A stretch of 43,446 nt of DNA, from assembly GCA_020438845.1 (NCBI GenBank), contig JAGQTV010000067.1, forward strand, positions 1 through 43,446, given 5' to 3'. Shown here one piece after another: positions 19,700 through 29,953 of the stretch. Positions within the stretch are counted from its first letter, which is position 1; each line of letters begins with the position of its first letter. Under the pieces are notes generated by a model, which did not search any database, was not told where the DNA came from, and worked only from the letters and a program-made list of their open reading frames with translations. Origin of the DNA: Mycobacterium sp. GTDB lineage: Bacteria > Actinomycetota > Actinomycetes > Mycobacteriales > Mycobacteriaceae. The position numbers and the translations under genes were made by a program.

Positions 19700-20328
19700 G
19701 CCTTGATCGCGCGCCCCAATGCGACCTCTGCAACGGGCATCGGCACCCAGGCCGGAAGGGTCATCTGGTGCCGGGCGGCTTGAACCGTGAAGCCCGCCGC
19801 GACAATCGCCCGCTCTGTCTGCCGGTGGGTGTGACAGTTGCCGGCAATGTGCGGCCACACCGTGGCGTCTGCTAACTGCTGCAGCTTGGACCGCCAGCCC
19901 GGACTGGCGACGTGCTCGAAGTAACGCAGTTCCCCACCCGGCTTGAGAAGTGAATGCAGTTGGCTCAGCACCGAACCAGGGTCCTCGACCGAGCACAGCA
20001 CCAGCGAGCACACCACAGCGTCGAAAGGTTCGGTCGGGGGCAGGGCCTCGATTGTGGACTCGATGACGGTGACCGGCACCCGCGCGGCGGCGGCAGCCTC
20101 CCTGGCCTTGGGGGCGAGCAGAATCTCCGGCTCCAGCGCCACCACCTCGGCCACGGTGTACGGATAGTGGGCGAAATTGGTACCGGTGCCCGCCCCCACC
20201 TCCAGAACCCGGCCGGACAGGCCGGCCAGGTTCTCGGTGCGCAGCCGGCCCATCAGTGGCGTCTCGTGGGCGGACATCAGCGTCCAGAGCCGGGCGAAGA
20301 ACGGGTGGTTTAACGTTTTTGCGACCAT
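19696..20328 (-). CDS. Class I SAM-dependent methyltransferase (Rv1147-like)
   Basis: The 210-residue product has Rossmann motif [13 protein letters not shown], a downstream acidic strand VVALEPE, and the post-I region [10 protein letters not shown] typical of UbiE/Methyltransf_11 proteins. Position between mmpL13 and cobB agrees with Rv1147, with no REP13E12 or transposase genes between as I recall in H37Rv. The start is ATG 20326-20328; an earlier in-frame ATG would overlap mmpL13. It starts 26 bp after the mmpL13 stop and is likely in its operon, so it may modify a lipid moved by MmpL13; that is speculation. Confidence 0.88.
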   Translation of the reverse strand: MVAKTLNHPFFARLWTLMSAHETPLMGRLRTENLAGLSGRVLEVGAGTGTNFAHYPYTVAEVVALEPEILLAPKAREAAAAARVPVTVIESTIEALPPTEPFDAVVCSLVLCSVEDPGSVLSQLHSLLKPGGELRYFEHVASPGWRSKLQQLADATVWPHIAGNCHTHRQTERAIVAAGFTVQAARHQMTLPAWVPMPVAEVALGRAIKA

Positions 20329-20354
20329 CGGCTCCCAGCGTACGACTACTCGGC

Positions 20355-22583
20355 CTACGACTCCTCGGTGAGTCCCACGCGCTGATGCAGTCTTACCAGC
20401 GGGGCAGGCGCCCACCAGTTCCGCTTACCCATCACGTGCATGAAGGCCGGAAGCAGCGCCATCCGCACCAGGGTGGCGTCGACCAGCACAGCCAGCGTCA
20501 AACCGACTCCGAAGATGCGCATGAAAGACACCTGCGCGGCAATCAGCGCGGCGAAGGCGATTGCCATGATCAGGGCGGCGGCGGTGACTACCCGGCCGGT
20601 GCGGGCCAGCCCCAGCGCGACGCTTTCGTCGCTGTCGGCCCGGGTCTGGTCCGAGTTCAGCCAGAACTCCCGGATTCGCGCCAGCAGGAACACCTCGTAG
20701 TCCATCGACAGCCCGAAGGCCACACAGAACATCAATACGGGGATGTTGGCCTCGAGGGTGCCCGTGGAGGTGGTGCCCAGTGCGCCCAGATGCCCGTCCT
20801 GAAAAATCCAGACCAGGGCGCCGAAAGCGGCCGAGAGAGATAACACGTTGAGCACCAACGCTTTCAGCGGCAGCACAAGGCTGCCGGTGAGCAGGAAGAG
20901 CAGCACGAAGGTGATCACCCCGATCAGCACCAGCACCAACGGCATCCGAGAGGTGACTGCGTGGACGATGTCATCGGCGATCTGCGCGACCCCACCGATC
21001 AGCACCTCCCTCCCGCCAGGTCCGGGCACGGCGTGCAATGCCTCGAGCTGGGTTTGCGAAGCCGCCGAGTACAACGGCGCGGAGGTGCGAACCGTCAGGA
21101 AAGCACTGCCGTCGCCAACTCCGGTCGGCGCCGACGGCGGGCCGACCCTGGAGCCCTGCACATAGGTGCCGCCCGGCGCTGACACCAGAGTGACGTCGGC
21201 GATCCGAGACAGCTCGACCGCATAACGGTCCAATTCGGCCGCACCGGTACCGCCGGTGGCGTCACCAAACTCCGGGACGACGATGCTGACCCCGGTATTG
21301 AGGTCGCTGCTGAAGTCGTTGCGCAGTTGGTCGCCGACCTGATGGGCCGACGCGGTTCTGGGTAGCACCCGGTCATCCGGATTGCCGAACTTCGCCCCCA
21401 GGAACGGTAAGCCGAGCAGCACCAGCAACACGATGATGGCCAGGCCGACCGGAAGCGCGCGGCGCATGACGAATGTCGTCGACCGATACCAGAACTGCTG
21501 CTCCACAGGTCTGGCCGACGGTTCCGGGCGTCTGAGCATGCGACGCACCGGCCGTCGGATGTCCAGAGCGTCCAGCCGATCCCCGAGCACGACCATCGCC
21601 GCCGGAGTGACGATCACCGCCGCAGTGGCGGCGAAGGCCACCGTGGCGATGCCGGCATAGGCGAAAGACCTCAGGAAGTACATCGGGAAGAGCAACAGCG
21701 CCGACAGCGACAGCGCCACCGTGACCGCAGAGAACAGAACGGTCCGTCCGGCGGTGCACATCGTACGTACCAGGGCAGCGTCCCGGGCGGCGCCGGCCCC
21801 GAGTTCGTCCCGGTAGCGGCTGACGATCAGGAGCGTGTAGTCGATGGCCAGCGCCAGGCCGAGGGCGGTGGCGATGTTGAGCGCGAAGATCGACACCTCG
21901 GTGAAACCGGTGATGAGCCGTAGCACCGCCATCGTGCCCAGAATCGACATGAGGCCAACCGCCATCGGCAGCGCGGCCGCGATCAAGCCGCCGAACACCC
22001 ACACCAGAACCAGAAAGCTCAGCGGTACCGCGATCGACTCCATGAGCAGCAGGTCGCTCATGGTCTGGGTGTTGATCTGGTGGTAGATCATCGCAATGCC
22101 GCCGGCCCTGACCGTGACCCCGTCGCGGACGCCGACCACCGGTGCGGACAGCGCGACGGCGTACTCCTGCGCTTTGTCCTCACCGCCGGCCAGAGTCGCG
22201 ACGATCAACGCCGTGCTGCCATCGGTGCTGAGCAATTCCGCGGCCGCCGACGGTGGCGAAGTCCAGGGCGAGGTGACGCTCAGGACGTTCGGTGAGGCGG
22301 TCAGCCTGCCGACGATACCGATCCCGATGTCGCGCGCCGGACCTTCGGCGGCCCCGCCCGGGTCGGTCACGGTTATCAGCAGCTGTTGGTCACTTTGGTT
22401 GAACTTCTTGCTGAGAATCCGGGCAGCCTGGGCGGACTCCGACCCCGGATCCTGGAATCCGCCGGCTGAGAGGTGGCTTGCCACCGGAATGCCCACGATG
22501 GCCGCGAGCACGGTCAGCAATGCGGCGGCCATTAGGACGCGTCGAGGGAAGCGGAGAGCTAACCGGGCTATTTTCTGCAACAC
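20355..22583 (-). CDS. mmpL13: MmpL-family RND lipid transporter, intact MmpL13 orthologue
   Basis: The 742-residue protein has the RND/MMPL layout. There is one N-terminal membrane helix, a periplasmic domain (about 35-165), five helices including GLALAIDYTLLIVSRYRDE, a second periplasmic domain (about 400-535), and a second five-helix block with FGLSMDYEVFLLARIRE. Each half keeps the paired Asp-Tyr of the proton relay. Neighbours (Rv1147-like gene, Rv1144-like SDR, mcr) show it is the locus that in H37Rv is annotated as two pieces, mmpL13a (Rv1145) and mmpL13b (Rv1146). Here the frame is continuous. Start GTG 22581-22583; the substrate is unknown. Confidence 0.93.
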   Translation of the reverse strand: MLQKIARLALRFPRRVLMAAALLTVLAAIVGIPVASHLSAGGFQDPGSESAQAARILSKKFNQSDQQLLITVTDPGGAAEGPARDIGIGIVGRLTASPNVLSVTSPWTSPPSAAAELLSTDGSTALIVATLAGGEDKAQEYAVALSAPVVGVRDGVTVRAGGIAMIYHQINTQTMSDLLLMESIAVPLSFLVLVWVFGGLIAAALPMAVGLMSILGTMAVLRLITGFTEVSIFALNIATALGLALAIDYTLLIVSRYRDELGAGAARDAALVRTMCTAGRTVLFSAVTVALSLSALLLFPMYFLRSFAYAGIATVAFAATAAVIVTPAAMVVLGDRLDALDIRRPVRRMLRRPEPSARPVEQQFWYRSTTFVMRRALPVGLAIIVLLVLLGLPFLGAKFGNPDDRVLPRTASAHQVGDQLRNDFSSDLNTGVSIVVPEFGDATGGTGAAELDRYAVELSRIADVTLVSAPGGTYVQGSRVGPPSAPTGVGDGSAFLTVRTSAPLYSAASQTQLEALHAVPGPGGREVLIGGVAQIADDIVHAVTSRMPLVLVLIGVITFVLLFLLTGSLVLPLKALVLNVLSLSAAFGALVWIFQDGHLGALGTTSTGTLEANIPVLMFCVAFGLSMDYEVFLLARIREFWLNSDQTRADSDESVALGLARTGRVVTAAALIMAIAFAALIAAQVSFMRIFGVGLTLAVLVDATLVRMALLPAFMHVMGKRNWWAPAPLVRLHQRVGLTEES

Positions 22584-22680
22584 ACCTACCGACCTGTTGT
22601 GCTGCCAGCTAACTTAGCCCACGCGAGATATTGCCACCATATTCCGAAACGTGACTCAAAGATTCCTTAAAGGTGACCCA

Positions 22681-22686
22681 TACGAT
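22681..22686 (+). promoter_or_regulatory. Putative -10 box for leaderless small gene
   Basis: TACGAT is followed by 7 nt and ATG 22694. The 110 bp between this ATG and mmpL13 must hold promoters for both divergent genes. Confidence 0.4.
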
Positions 22687-22693
22687 CATCAGT

Positions 22694-22825
22694 ATGTGGA
22701 TCGACGACACCAGCGCAGACGTCATCAAAGTCGACTTCGACGCGCTTTACCACGGCGACGTCCTCGTGGAGGGTGACACCTCCGAGCAGTTCGAGGATAT
22801 GCCGCCGCTGGCCAACGCCAGCTGA
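22694..22825 (+). CDS. Small acidic protein (43 aa), unknown family
   Basis: An ATG behind a TACGAT -10 box opens a 43-residue frame (MWIDDTSADVIKVDFDALYH..., ending MPPLANAS) that is strongly acidic and uses GC-rich third positions like a real gene. It is followed 64 bp later by a strong hairpin terminator, giving a complete small transcription unit. An alternative GTG at 22673 would add seven residues but lacks a better signal. The protein has no membrane segment or Cys. I recognise no family; its position divergent to mmpL13 suggests shared control. Confidence 0.55.
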   Translation: MWIDDTSADVIKVDFDALYHGDVLVEGDTSEQFEDMPPLANAS

Positions 22826-22889
22826 CCGATGCCGTGACGGCAGACGTCGGGTAACACCGCGTCGCCGATCCACGTGTTGACCCCAACAG

Positions 22890-22924
22890 AGTGCCCGCCT
22901 GGAATCCAGGCGGGCACTGTTGTT
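22890..22924. terminator. Strong hairpin terminator between the small gene and the nitronate monooxygenase
   Basis: A perfect 13-bp stem (22890-22902 with 22906-22918) encloses a 3-nt AAT loop and is followed by GTTGTTT. Extra imperfect pairing extends the base of the stem. It lies between two convergent genes and can serve both. Confidence 0.85.
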
Positions 22925-22941
22925 TCTACGCCGTAATTGCG

Positions 22942-24763
<1,822 letters not shown>

Positions 24764-24782
24764 TCCGCGTTCCTTTCGGTCT

Positions 24783-24796
24783 ACCTACTGGTTGGT
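24783..24796. promoter_or_regulatory. TetR-type palindrome upstream of the SDR gene
   Basis: ACCTACTGGTTGGT fits the palindromic consensus ACCNACNNGTNGGT at all ten fixed positions. It lies 19 bp before the SDR start, between mcr and the SDR. A near-identical site precedes the thiolase gene at 31148-31161. No TetR gene is in the window. Confidence 0.5.
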
Positions 24797-24814
24797 TGGG
24801 ACTATACCCATGCC

Positions 24815-25903
24815 TCACGTCCAGTCGTTCAGCACCGCCTGGTTGTCCTCCCCCGGAGCCCGCGGCGGGGTAGGCCTGTCCGGCTGCGTGCGGGAAAACC
24901 GCGGAGCGGGCATCGGGAACACTCCGCCGCTTTCGGTGTAGAAGCCCCCACGTTCGGTGTTGTGCGCTTCGGTCTCGATCTCGGCGAAGCTCAGCACCGG
25001 GGTGACGCAGGCGTCACTGCCGGCAAAGACCCGGGCCCAATGGTCGCGGCCGCGCTTGAGGAATGTCTCGGTGAAGATCGCCCGCAGTTCCGGCCAGCGG
25101 GCGACGTCGTTCTGGCCGGGCAGCGTCGCCGGGTCGAGTTCGAGTTTCTCGATCAGTTCGGCGTAGAACTGCGGCTCGATGGACCCGACGGAGACATACC
25201 GGCCGTCTTCGCATTCGTAGACGTCGTAGTAGGGAGCGCCGGTGTCAAGCATGTTGGTGCCGCGCACGTCACTCCACAACCCGGTGCGACGGAAGGCGAA
25301 CATCATCTGCGCCAGCACCGACGAACCATCGACCATGGCTGCGTCGATCACCTGGCCCTTGCCGGAGCGCTCGCGTTCGTAGAGTGCGGAGAGGATGCCC
25401 ACGAGCAAGAACATCGAGCCGCCGCCGAAGTCCCCGACCAGGTTCAGCGGCGGAACCGGGCGTTCGTTGGCCCGGCCGATGGCGTGCAGCACGCCGTTGA
25501 GGGAGATGTAGTTGATGTCGTGGCCGGACTGCAGGCTGCGCGGGCCCGTCTGGCCCCACCCGGTCATCCGGGCATAGATCAGGCGGTCGTTGACCTTGGC
25601 GCAGTCCTCCGGCCCCAGCCCGAGGCGCTCGGTAACCCCGGGGCGGAAGCCCTCGATGAGGACGTCGGCTTTGGCGATCAACCCGAGCACCCGCTCACGG
25701 TCGGTCTCGCTCTTGAGGTCAGCGGTCACCGACCGGCGGCTGCGCATCAGGTAGTCCCCGTTGGGGGCGGGGTTGGGAACCTTGCTGGGCCGTTCGACGC
25801 GCACGACGTCGGCACCGAGATCGCCGAGGATCATCGCGGCATGAGGTCCGGGGCCGATCCCGGCCAATTCGACGACCCGAAGGCCCTGCAGCGGTCCAGC
25901 CAT
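24815..25903 (-). CDS. mcr: Alpha-methylacyl-CoA racemase, CaiB/BaiF family III
   Basis: The 362-residue product closely fits M. tuberculosis MCR (Rv1143). It keeps the three residues I recall as catalytic in that enzyme (His126, Asp156, Glu241) at His128, Asp158 and Glu243. It epimerises 2-methylacyl-CoA esters so that (2S) chains can enter beta-oxidation, as in cholesterol side-chain or branched-fatty-acid degradation. ATG 25901-25903 has a GGGAGA site; longer in-frame starts are rejected on homology. It heads a likely mcr-SDR-NMO operon and is divergent from a crotonase gene. Confidence 0.95.
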   Translation of the reverse strand: MAGPLQGLRVVELAGIGPGPHAAMILGDLGADVVRVERPSKVPNPAPNGDYLMRSRRSVTADLKSETDRERVLGLIAKADVLIEGFRPGVTERLGLGPEDCAKVNDRLIYARMTGWGQTGPRSLQSGHDINYISLNGVLHAIGRANERPVPPLNLVGDFGGGSMFLLVGILSALYERERSGKGQVIDAAMVDGSSVLAQMMFAFRRTGLWSDVRGTNMLDTGAPYYDVYECEDGRYVSVGSIEPQFYAELIEKLELDPATLPGQNDVARWPELRAIFTETFLKRGRDHWARVFAGSDACVTPVLSFAEIETEAHNTERGGFYTESGGVFPMPAPRFSRTQPDRPTPPRAPGEDNQAVLNDWT

Positions 25904-25954
25904 GGCTATCTCCCGATCACTCGCCGTCAAGACACTTTTGTACCGTGTTGTCAT

Positions 25955-26755
25955 ATGGCCACCTACACCGGCATCGAACACCTCTCCGTCGCCCTGCACG
26001 GTCACGTGCTGTCGGTGACGCTCAACCGGCCGGAGAGCCTCAACTCACTCACCGAGGAGATGTGCGCGACGCTGGCCGACGTCCTCGAGCAAGCCGCGGT
26101 TGACCCGCAGGTCCGCGTCGTCCGGCTAGGAGGGGCCGGACGAGGGTTCAGCTCGGGAGCCGGTATCAGTGCTGAAGACCAAGCGGCACAGAAGAATTCG
26201 CCGAAGATCGACGGCCTCCTTGCAGAGGCCAACCGCGCCGTGCGGGCGATAACCCTGCTCCCCAAACCCGTCGTGGCCGTGGTCGCAGGACCGGCGGCCG
26301 GGGTGGGCGTGTCCCTGGCCTTGGCATGTGACGTGGTCTTGGCCTCGGAGAAAGCGTTCTTCCTGCTCGCGTTCACCAAGATTGGTTTGATGCCCGACGG
26401 CGGGGCGTCGGCTCTGGTCGCCGCCGCGATCGGACGGATCCGGGCTATGCGGATGGCGCTCCTGGCAGAACGGATTCCGGCCGAGGAAGCGTTCCGGTAC
26501 GGCCTGGTCAGCGCTGTGTACCCAGCCGACGAACTCCAGAGCGCGGCGGCCGAGGTTATCGAACGGCTGGCGGCTGGGCCGGCCGTCGCGCTGCGCAAGA
26601 CCAAGGAGGCGATCAACGCCGCGACACTGACCGAACTCGACGCAGCGATCGACCGTGAGGTCACGGGACAACTGGCACTACTGAAGGCCCACGACTTCAA
26701 GGAAGGCACGCGCGCATTCCAGCAGCGACGTCTGCCGAACTTCACCGACGAGTAG
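25955..26755 (+). CDS. Enoyl-CoA hydratase/isomerase family protein (EchA10/EchA11-like)
   Basis: The 266-residue crotonase-fold protein starts at ATG 25955 with TACCGT 8 nt upstream. It shows [13 protein letters not shown], the oxyanion region GFSSGAGIS, and [19 protein letters not shown]. The two catalytic Glu of true hydratases are not at their usual places: the first is Ser in GVGVSLAL, and the second motif reads KIGLMPDGG. This Asp-containing pattern is typical of PaaG-like isomerases. So an enoyl-CoA isomerase role is as likely as hydration. Position divergent from mcr matches Rv1142c/Rv1141c (two genes there, one here). Confidence 0.88.
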   Translation: MATYTGIEHLSVALHGHVLSVTLNRPESLNSLTEEMCATLADVLEQAAVDPQVRVVRLGGAGRGFSSGAGISAEDQAAQKNSPKIDGLLAEANRAVRAITLLPKPVVAVVAGPAAGVGVSLALACDVVLASEKAFFLLAFTKIGLMPDGGASALVAAAIGRIRAMRMALLAERIPAEEAFRYGLVSAVYPADELQSAAAEVIERLAAGPAVALRKTKEAINAATLTELDAAIDREVTGQLALLKAHDFKEGTRAFQQRRLPNFTDE

Positions 26756-26756
26756 C

Positions 26757-26785
26757 GGCCGCACCTCTGGGTGGCCACCTCTGGG
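26757..26785 (+). repeat. Short direct repeat just after the crotonase stop
   Basis: Two copies of GGCC(GC)ACCTCTGGG occur in tandem immediately downstream of the stop codon. The first has a 2-bp insertion. Confidence 0.6.
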
Positions 26786-26799
26786 AAGCAGTATGTCCT

Positions 26800-26837
26800 T
26801 CCGAAAGTTGATATCACCGCCGATATCAAGTTTCGGA
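26800..26837. promoter_or_regulatory. Long inverted repeat upstream of the HicB-like gene
   Basis: Arms of 16 bp (26800-26815 and 26822-26837) pair at 15 of 16 positions around a 6-nt ACCGCC spacer. Each arm contains GATATC, itself a palindrome. No T-run follows, and the arms are AT-rich compared with terminators here, so an operator for a dimeric or tetrameric repressor is more likely than a terminator. HicB-type antitoxins commonly bind such sites at their own promoters. Confidence 0.6.
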
Positions 26838-26901
26838 AAGACTCCACACCACCCCTCCGGCCTGCACACGCGTGATCGTCCTCACCGGTCATGCTGGCGG
26901 C

Positions 26902-27252
26902 ATGCCACCGAACTACACCTATCGCGCCGAGTGGAATCCCGAGCGCCTGGAGTACCTCTCCAGTTGTCTTGAGTTTCCCGGGCATTACGCCCAGGCCTTC
27001 ACCGCGCACGAAGCCGTCGCCGCGATGGAACGAACCGTCGAGCAGTTGCTGGCCGAGAGGGCCGAGTTTGGCCAGAGCCCGCCGAAGTCTCTGACCGATC
27101 ATCGCTTCAGCGGCCGCTTCATGGTCCGCACTTCTCGGGCGATGCACTCACGGCTCATGGTCGAGGCGACCGAACAGGGAGTGTCGTTCAATCAATGGGT
27201 GGCGTGCGCGCTGGCCGGACGCCGGCCGCCGTCCTTCGACGACTATTTCTAA
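26902..27252 (+). CDS. HicB-family antitoxin-like protein, no adjacent HicA
   Basis: The 116-residue protein has an N-terminal HicB-like pseudo-RNase H region (TYRAEWNPERLEYLSSCLEF, then TAHEAVAAMERTVEQLL). Its C-terminal ribbon-helix-helix DNA-binding region reads SGRFMVRTSRAMHSRL then EQGVSFNQWVACAL. HicB usually neutralises the mRNA-cutting toxin HicA and represses the operon. No hicA-like frame lies on either side, so this is a solitary HicB, perhaps a simple regulator. ATG 26902 is chosen over GTG 26872 because similarity starts at MPPNYTY. The inverted repeat 65 bp upstream is its probable target. Confidence 0.82.
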   Translation: MPPNYTYRAEWNPERLEYLSSCLEFPGHYAQAFTAHEAVAAMERTVEQLLAERAEFGQSPPKSLTDHRFSGRFMVRTSRAMHSRLMVEATEQGVSFNQWVACALAGRRPPSFDDYF

Positions 27253-27260
27253 GCGGCAGG

Positions 27261-27956
27261 TCACAGCCCGAAAATCGGGGGCAGCGCCAGCACCATGATC
27301 AGCCCCCAGACCAGGTGGGTGAGCATGGGAGCCAGCACCCCGCCAGTGGCGCGGCGTTCCAGCCCGCACACCGTGCCCAGGATCGCCGCGGCGAAGCCCA
27401 GCATCGGGTTACCGCTGGCCGACACGGCGACGACGTAGAGGATGGTCGAGACCGCCACCGGATGGAACTGCCCCAAAGCGGTGTAGAGCGCGCCGCGAAA
27501 GAACAGTTCTTCGGCGACCCCGTTGACCACGGTGATCACCACGATCAGCAGCAGCGGGCCGAAGTCGGTGAACCGCAGGACTCGCGTAATGGGCTCGGCC
27601 ACCAGCGGTATCTCCCGCACGATCAACGCGCCGACCAGGAAAAAACCGCCGAGCAGTAACCCGATGGCCGTCCCGGTGATCACCGGACGTTGGTTGCGGC
27701 CGCGCCAGCGGATGGCGCCAAGATGCAGCGGCCCCGAGAGGTAGGCACCCAGCGTCCACACCGCGGCCAGCGCCAGCGTCAGCCAGTAGAACGCGTCGTC
27801 TCCCGGCCGCACCCGGAGTGACAACGCCAGCACCACTGCGCCGACCACCAACACGATGCCGACGGTCACCTTTCGGCGCCGGATCACCGTCGGCCATTCC
27901 TGATACGGCGCCGCCACGTGAGTGGCAGCCGCGCGTATCTCGTCGCGCGCCGTCAT
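27261..27956 (-). CDS. CPBP-family intramembrane glutamic endopeptidase
   Basis: The 231-residue membrane protein has about seven hydrophobic segments. It has the CPBP/Abi motif EELFFRGALY at about residues 148-157, followed by ILGTVCGLERRATGGVLAPML and a final HLVWGL, which supply the Glu, Arg and His of the family's active site. CPBP proteases process or modify membrane proteins in bacteria; the substrate is unknown. It converges on the HicB-like gene with 8 bp between stops. The start is the ATG at 27954-27956. Confidence 0.88.
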   Translation of the reverse strand: MTARDEIRAAATHVAAPYQEWPTVIRRRKVTVGIVLVVGAVVLALSLRVRPGDDAFYWLTLALAAVWTLGAYLSGPLHLGAIRWRGRNQRPVITGTAIGLLLGGFFLVGALIVREIPLVAEPITRVLRFTDFGPLLLIVVITVVNGVAEELFFRGALYTALGQFHPVAVSTILYVVAVSASGNPMLGFAAAILGTVCGLERRATGGVLAPMLTHLVWGLIMVLALPPIFGL

Positions 27957-28163
27957 CGATGCCGCATCCTACGAATAGGCTCCCAGGCACCCCAGAATGG
28001 GCACGATCAACGGCGAGACCATGTCCGTCATCGTAGGCCGGTGCCACCTGTGTGACGTGGATCGCGCATTTTTGGGTAACAAATGCGCCCCCAACTACGA
28101 TTCTCCTGACGGTGCGGCCCCATGCCGCAAGTCAACGAAACCAGAAACAACCAGGAGATGCTG

Positions 28164-29159
28164 GTGAGCACCCGTACCAAGACCCTCGGCGTTGCCGCGG
28201 CCATCACGGCGGCACTCGTCGCCGTCCCGACCGCCGTCCAGGCCTACGCCGAGCCGACCCCGACCACCCCGACGACAACCGAGTCCGCGACTCCGACGAC
28301 AACCGAGTCTGGGACCACCACAACCAGCCAGTCGGACGCCCCGACCACGACTGAGTCGGGCGCCTCGACGACGAGCGACTCGACGACTCCCACGACCTCG
28401 GAGATGCCGGTCCCGTCAGTCACCTCGGCGCCCGACCCCGTCGGCGCGGGCTGCGACACCTACAAGAGCAAGAACGGCACCGGGCCCGCATCGTTCGGGA
28501 TGATGGCAAGCCAACCGGCTTCGGAAGCCATCGCCAGCAACCCCGACCTGAGCACCTTCAGCGGACTGATCTCCGGCAAGATCAACCCCGACGTCAATAT
28601 CGTCAGCGTGATCGACGGCGGCCCTTACGTGGTCTTCGCCCCGACCAACGCCGCATTCGCCAAGGTTGATGCGGCCACCATGGAAACCTTGAAGACCGAT
28701 CCGGTGGCGCTCGTGCCGGTGCTCTTCTATCACATGGTGCTGGGCTATCTGAACCCCAATGACGTAGCCGGGAAGATGCCGACCCAGGATGGCCGTCCGG
28801 TTGTCGTCACCGGCAAGGGTGGCGACGTCAAGGTCAACGACGTCAAGATCACCTGTGCCTACCCGGCCCGCGGCGCCTACATCTACATGATCGACTCGGT
28901 GCTGACCCCGCCGACGCCGGCCGCTGAGGCCGGTTCGACGGATGCGGCCACCACCTCGGCGACCACATCCGCCTCCGAGTCCACCTCGGCGACCACCTCA
29001 GCGTCCGAGACGACCTCGGCGACCACCTCAGCATCGGAAACGCCCTCGGCGACCACCACGTCCACCCCGGAATCGAGCCCGGCTAGCGAGTCTGCGGCCC
29101 CAGCTTCCGGGACAGCCGAGACCAGCGCCGAGCCGACCACGGTGAAGCCGGCGGCCTAA
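28164..29159 (+). CDS. Exported fasciclin (FAS1) domain protein, MPT70/MPT83-related
   Basis: The 331-residue product has a signal peptide ending near QAYAEP, a Thr/Ser-rich linker, and a FAS1 domain (about 100-250). The domain shows NPDLSTFSGLISGKI, YVVFAPTNAAFAKVD and FYHMVLGYL, the H1 and H2 FAS1 motifs also seen in MPT70 and MPT83. An 80-residue Thr/Ser/Ala tail follows. I place the start at GTG 28164 because AGGAG (28153-28157) is correctly spaced for it and abuts the in-frame ATG at 28158. FAS1 domains mediate adhesion; surface or secreted location is expected. There is no lipobox. Two Cys (CDTYKSK and ITCAYP) may pair. Confidence 0.9.
   Translation: MSTRTKTLGVAAAITAALVAVPTAVQAYAEPTPTTPTTTESATPTTTESGTTTTSQSDAPTTTESGASTTSDSTTPTTSEMPVPSVTSAPDPVGAGCDTYKSKNGTGPASFGMMASQPASEAIASNPDLSTFSGLISGKINPDVNIVSVIDGGPYVVFAPTNAAFAKVDAATMETLKTDPVALVPVLFYHMVLGYLNPNDVAGKMPTQDGRPVVVTGKGGDVKVNDVKITCAYPARGAYIYMIDSVLTPPTPAAEAGSTDAATTSATTSASESTSATTSASETTSATTSASETPSATTTSTPESSPASESAAPASGTAETSAEPTTVKPAA
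28953..29060 (+). repeat. 30-bp tandem repeat in the FAS1 gene tail
   Basis: Units at 28953-28982, 28983-29012 and 29013-29042 plus a partial fourth encode TSATTSASE(S/T) decapeptides. Units two and three are nearly identical, so length polymorphism between strains is likely. Confidence 0.88.
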
Positions 29160-29953
29160 CGCGCCTTCCAGACGGGGGCCCGCTTCTGAGCGAAAGCCAG
29201 CGGGCCCTCTCTGGCGTCCTCGGACCGGAAGACGCCCATCATCTCCCGGTTCGAGCGCGCCCAACGGGCCTTTTCATCGGTGATGAAGCCCTCGTCGATA
29301 CCAACTGCGACGCGCTTGCTGGCCTGAACGGCCAGCGGCGCATTGCCGGTGATCCGCTCGGCCAGCGCCAGCGCCGCCTCGACCACGGTGTCGTCAGGCA
29401 CTACCTCGTTGACCAGGCCCCAGCGGAGCGCATCCTGGGCGCTCATCGGCTCGCCGGTGAAGAGCAGTTGCATGGCGACCTTGCGCGGCAACTGGTCGAC
29501 GATGCGGAACACCCCACCCGCCGCGGCGATCAATCCCCGCTTGACCTCGGGCAGTCCGAACTGCGCGCTCTGCGCGGCGACCGCCAGATCGCTGGCCAGA
29601 GCAAGTTCTGTGCCGCCACCCAACGCGGTTCCGTTCACCGCCGCGATCGTCGGCTTGTCGATGATGTGCTGGACGTAGCCGGCGAAACCCCATTCGGGGT
29701 GTTCGGGGTGAAAGATATTCTCGCCCTTGGCGATAGCCTTGAGATCCGCCCCTGCGCAGAAGGACTTGTCACCAGCGCCGGTGATCACGACGGCCCAGAT
29801 CTCCGGATTGTCCTGGGCCTCCTGCAGCGCGTCGCCGACTCCGATGCTGACCGCACTGTTGACCGCGTTGCGCGCCTCCGGCCGGTTGATCGTGATAATC
29901 AGAATGTTGCCCCGCCGCTGCGTGAGAGCACCGGGAGTTACGTTGTCGGTCAC
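29156..29953 (-). CDS. Enoyl-CoA hydratase (crotonase)
   Basis: The 265-residue protein keeps both catalytic glutamates of enoyl-CoA hydratase, in GGGTELALASD and LPEVKRG, along with the oxyanion loop FCAGADLKAI. Its GTG start (29951-29953) overlaps the thiolase stop as GTGA, so the two are coupled and act in successive beta-oxidation steps. As I recall, the H37Rv genes Rv1135A and Rv1136 are annotated as short thiolase and hydratase pieces; this pair looks like the intact form, which is inference. Its stop overlaps the FAS1 stop by 4 bp. Confidence 0.92.
   Translation of the reverse strand: MTDNVTPGALTQRRGNILIITINRPEARNAVNSAVSIGVGDALQEAQDNPEIWAVVITGAGDKSFCAGADLKAIAKGENIFHPEHPEWGFAGYVQHIIDKPTIAAVNGTALGGGTELALASDLAVAAQSAQFGLPEVKRGLIAAAGGVFRIVDQLPRKVAMQLLFTGEPMSAQDALRWGLVNEVVPDDTVVEAALALAERITGNAPLAVQASKRVAVGIDEGFITDEKARWARSNREMMGVFRSEDAREGPLAFAQKRAPVWKAR

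Noticed and set aside
22673-22825. Small gene considered as a RiPP precursor next to modifying enzymes
   Set aside because: It has no Cys/Ser/Thr-rich core or leader motif, and the neighbouring nitronate monooxygenase belongs to a lipid operon on the opposite strand beyond a terminator.
24962-25954. Long N-terminal extension of the crotonase gene at 25955
   Set aside because: The extension is the shadow of mcr; crotonase similarity begins at ATG 25955 and a -10 box lies in the mcr-echA spacer.
25925-25955. Possible KstR2-like site (CAAG and CTTTT) upstream of the crotonase gene
   Set aside because: The half-sites do not match the known AnCAAGnnCTTGnT spacing and the second half is imperfect, so support is too weak.
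26756-26901. Search for a hicA toxin gene next to the HicB-like gene
   Set aside because: No frame with a HicA-like dsRBD pattern or Gly-Ser-His motif was found on either strand in this gap or in the 8 bp downstream gap.
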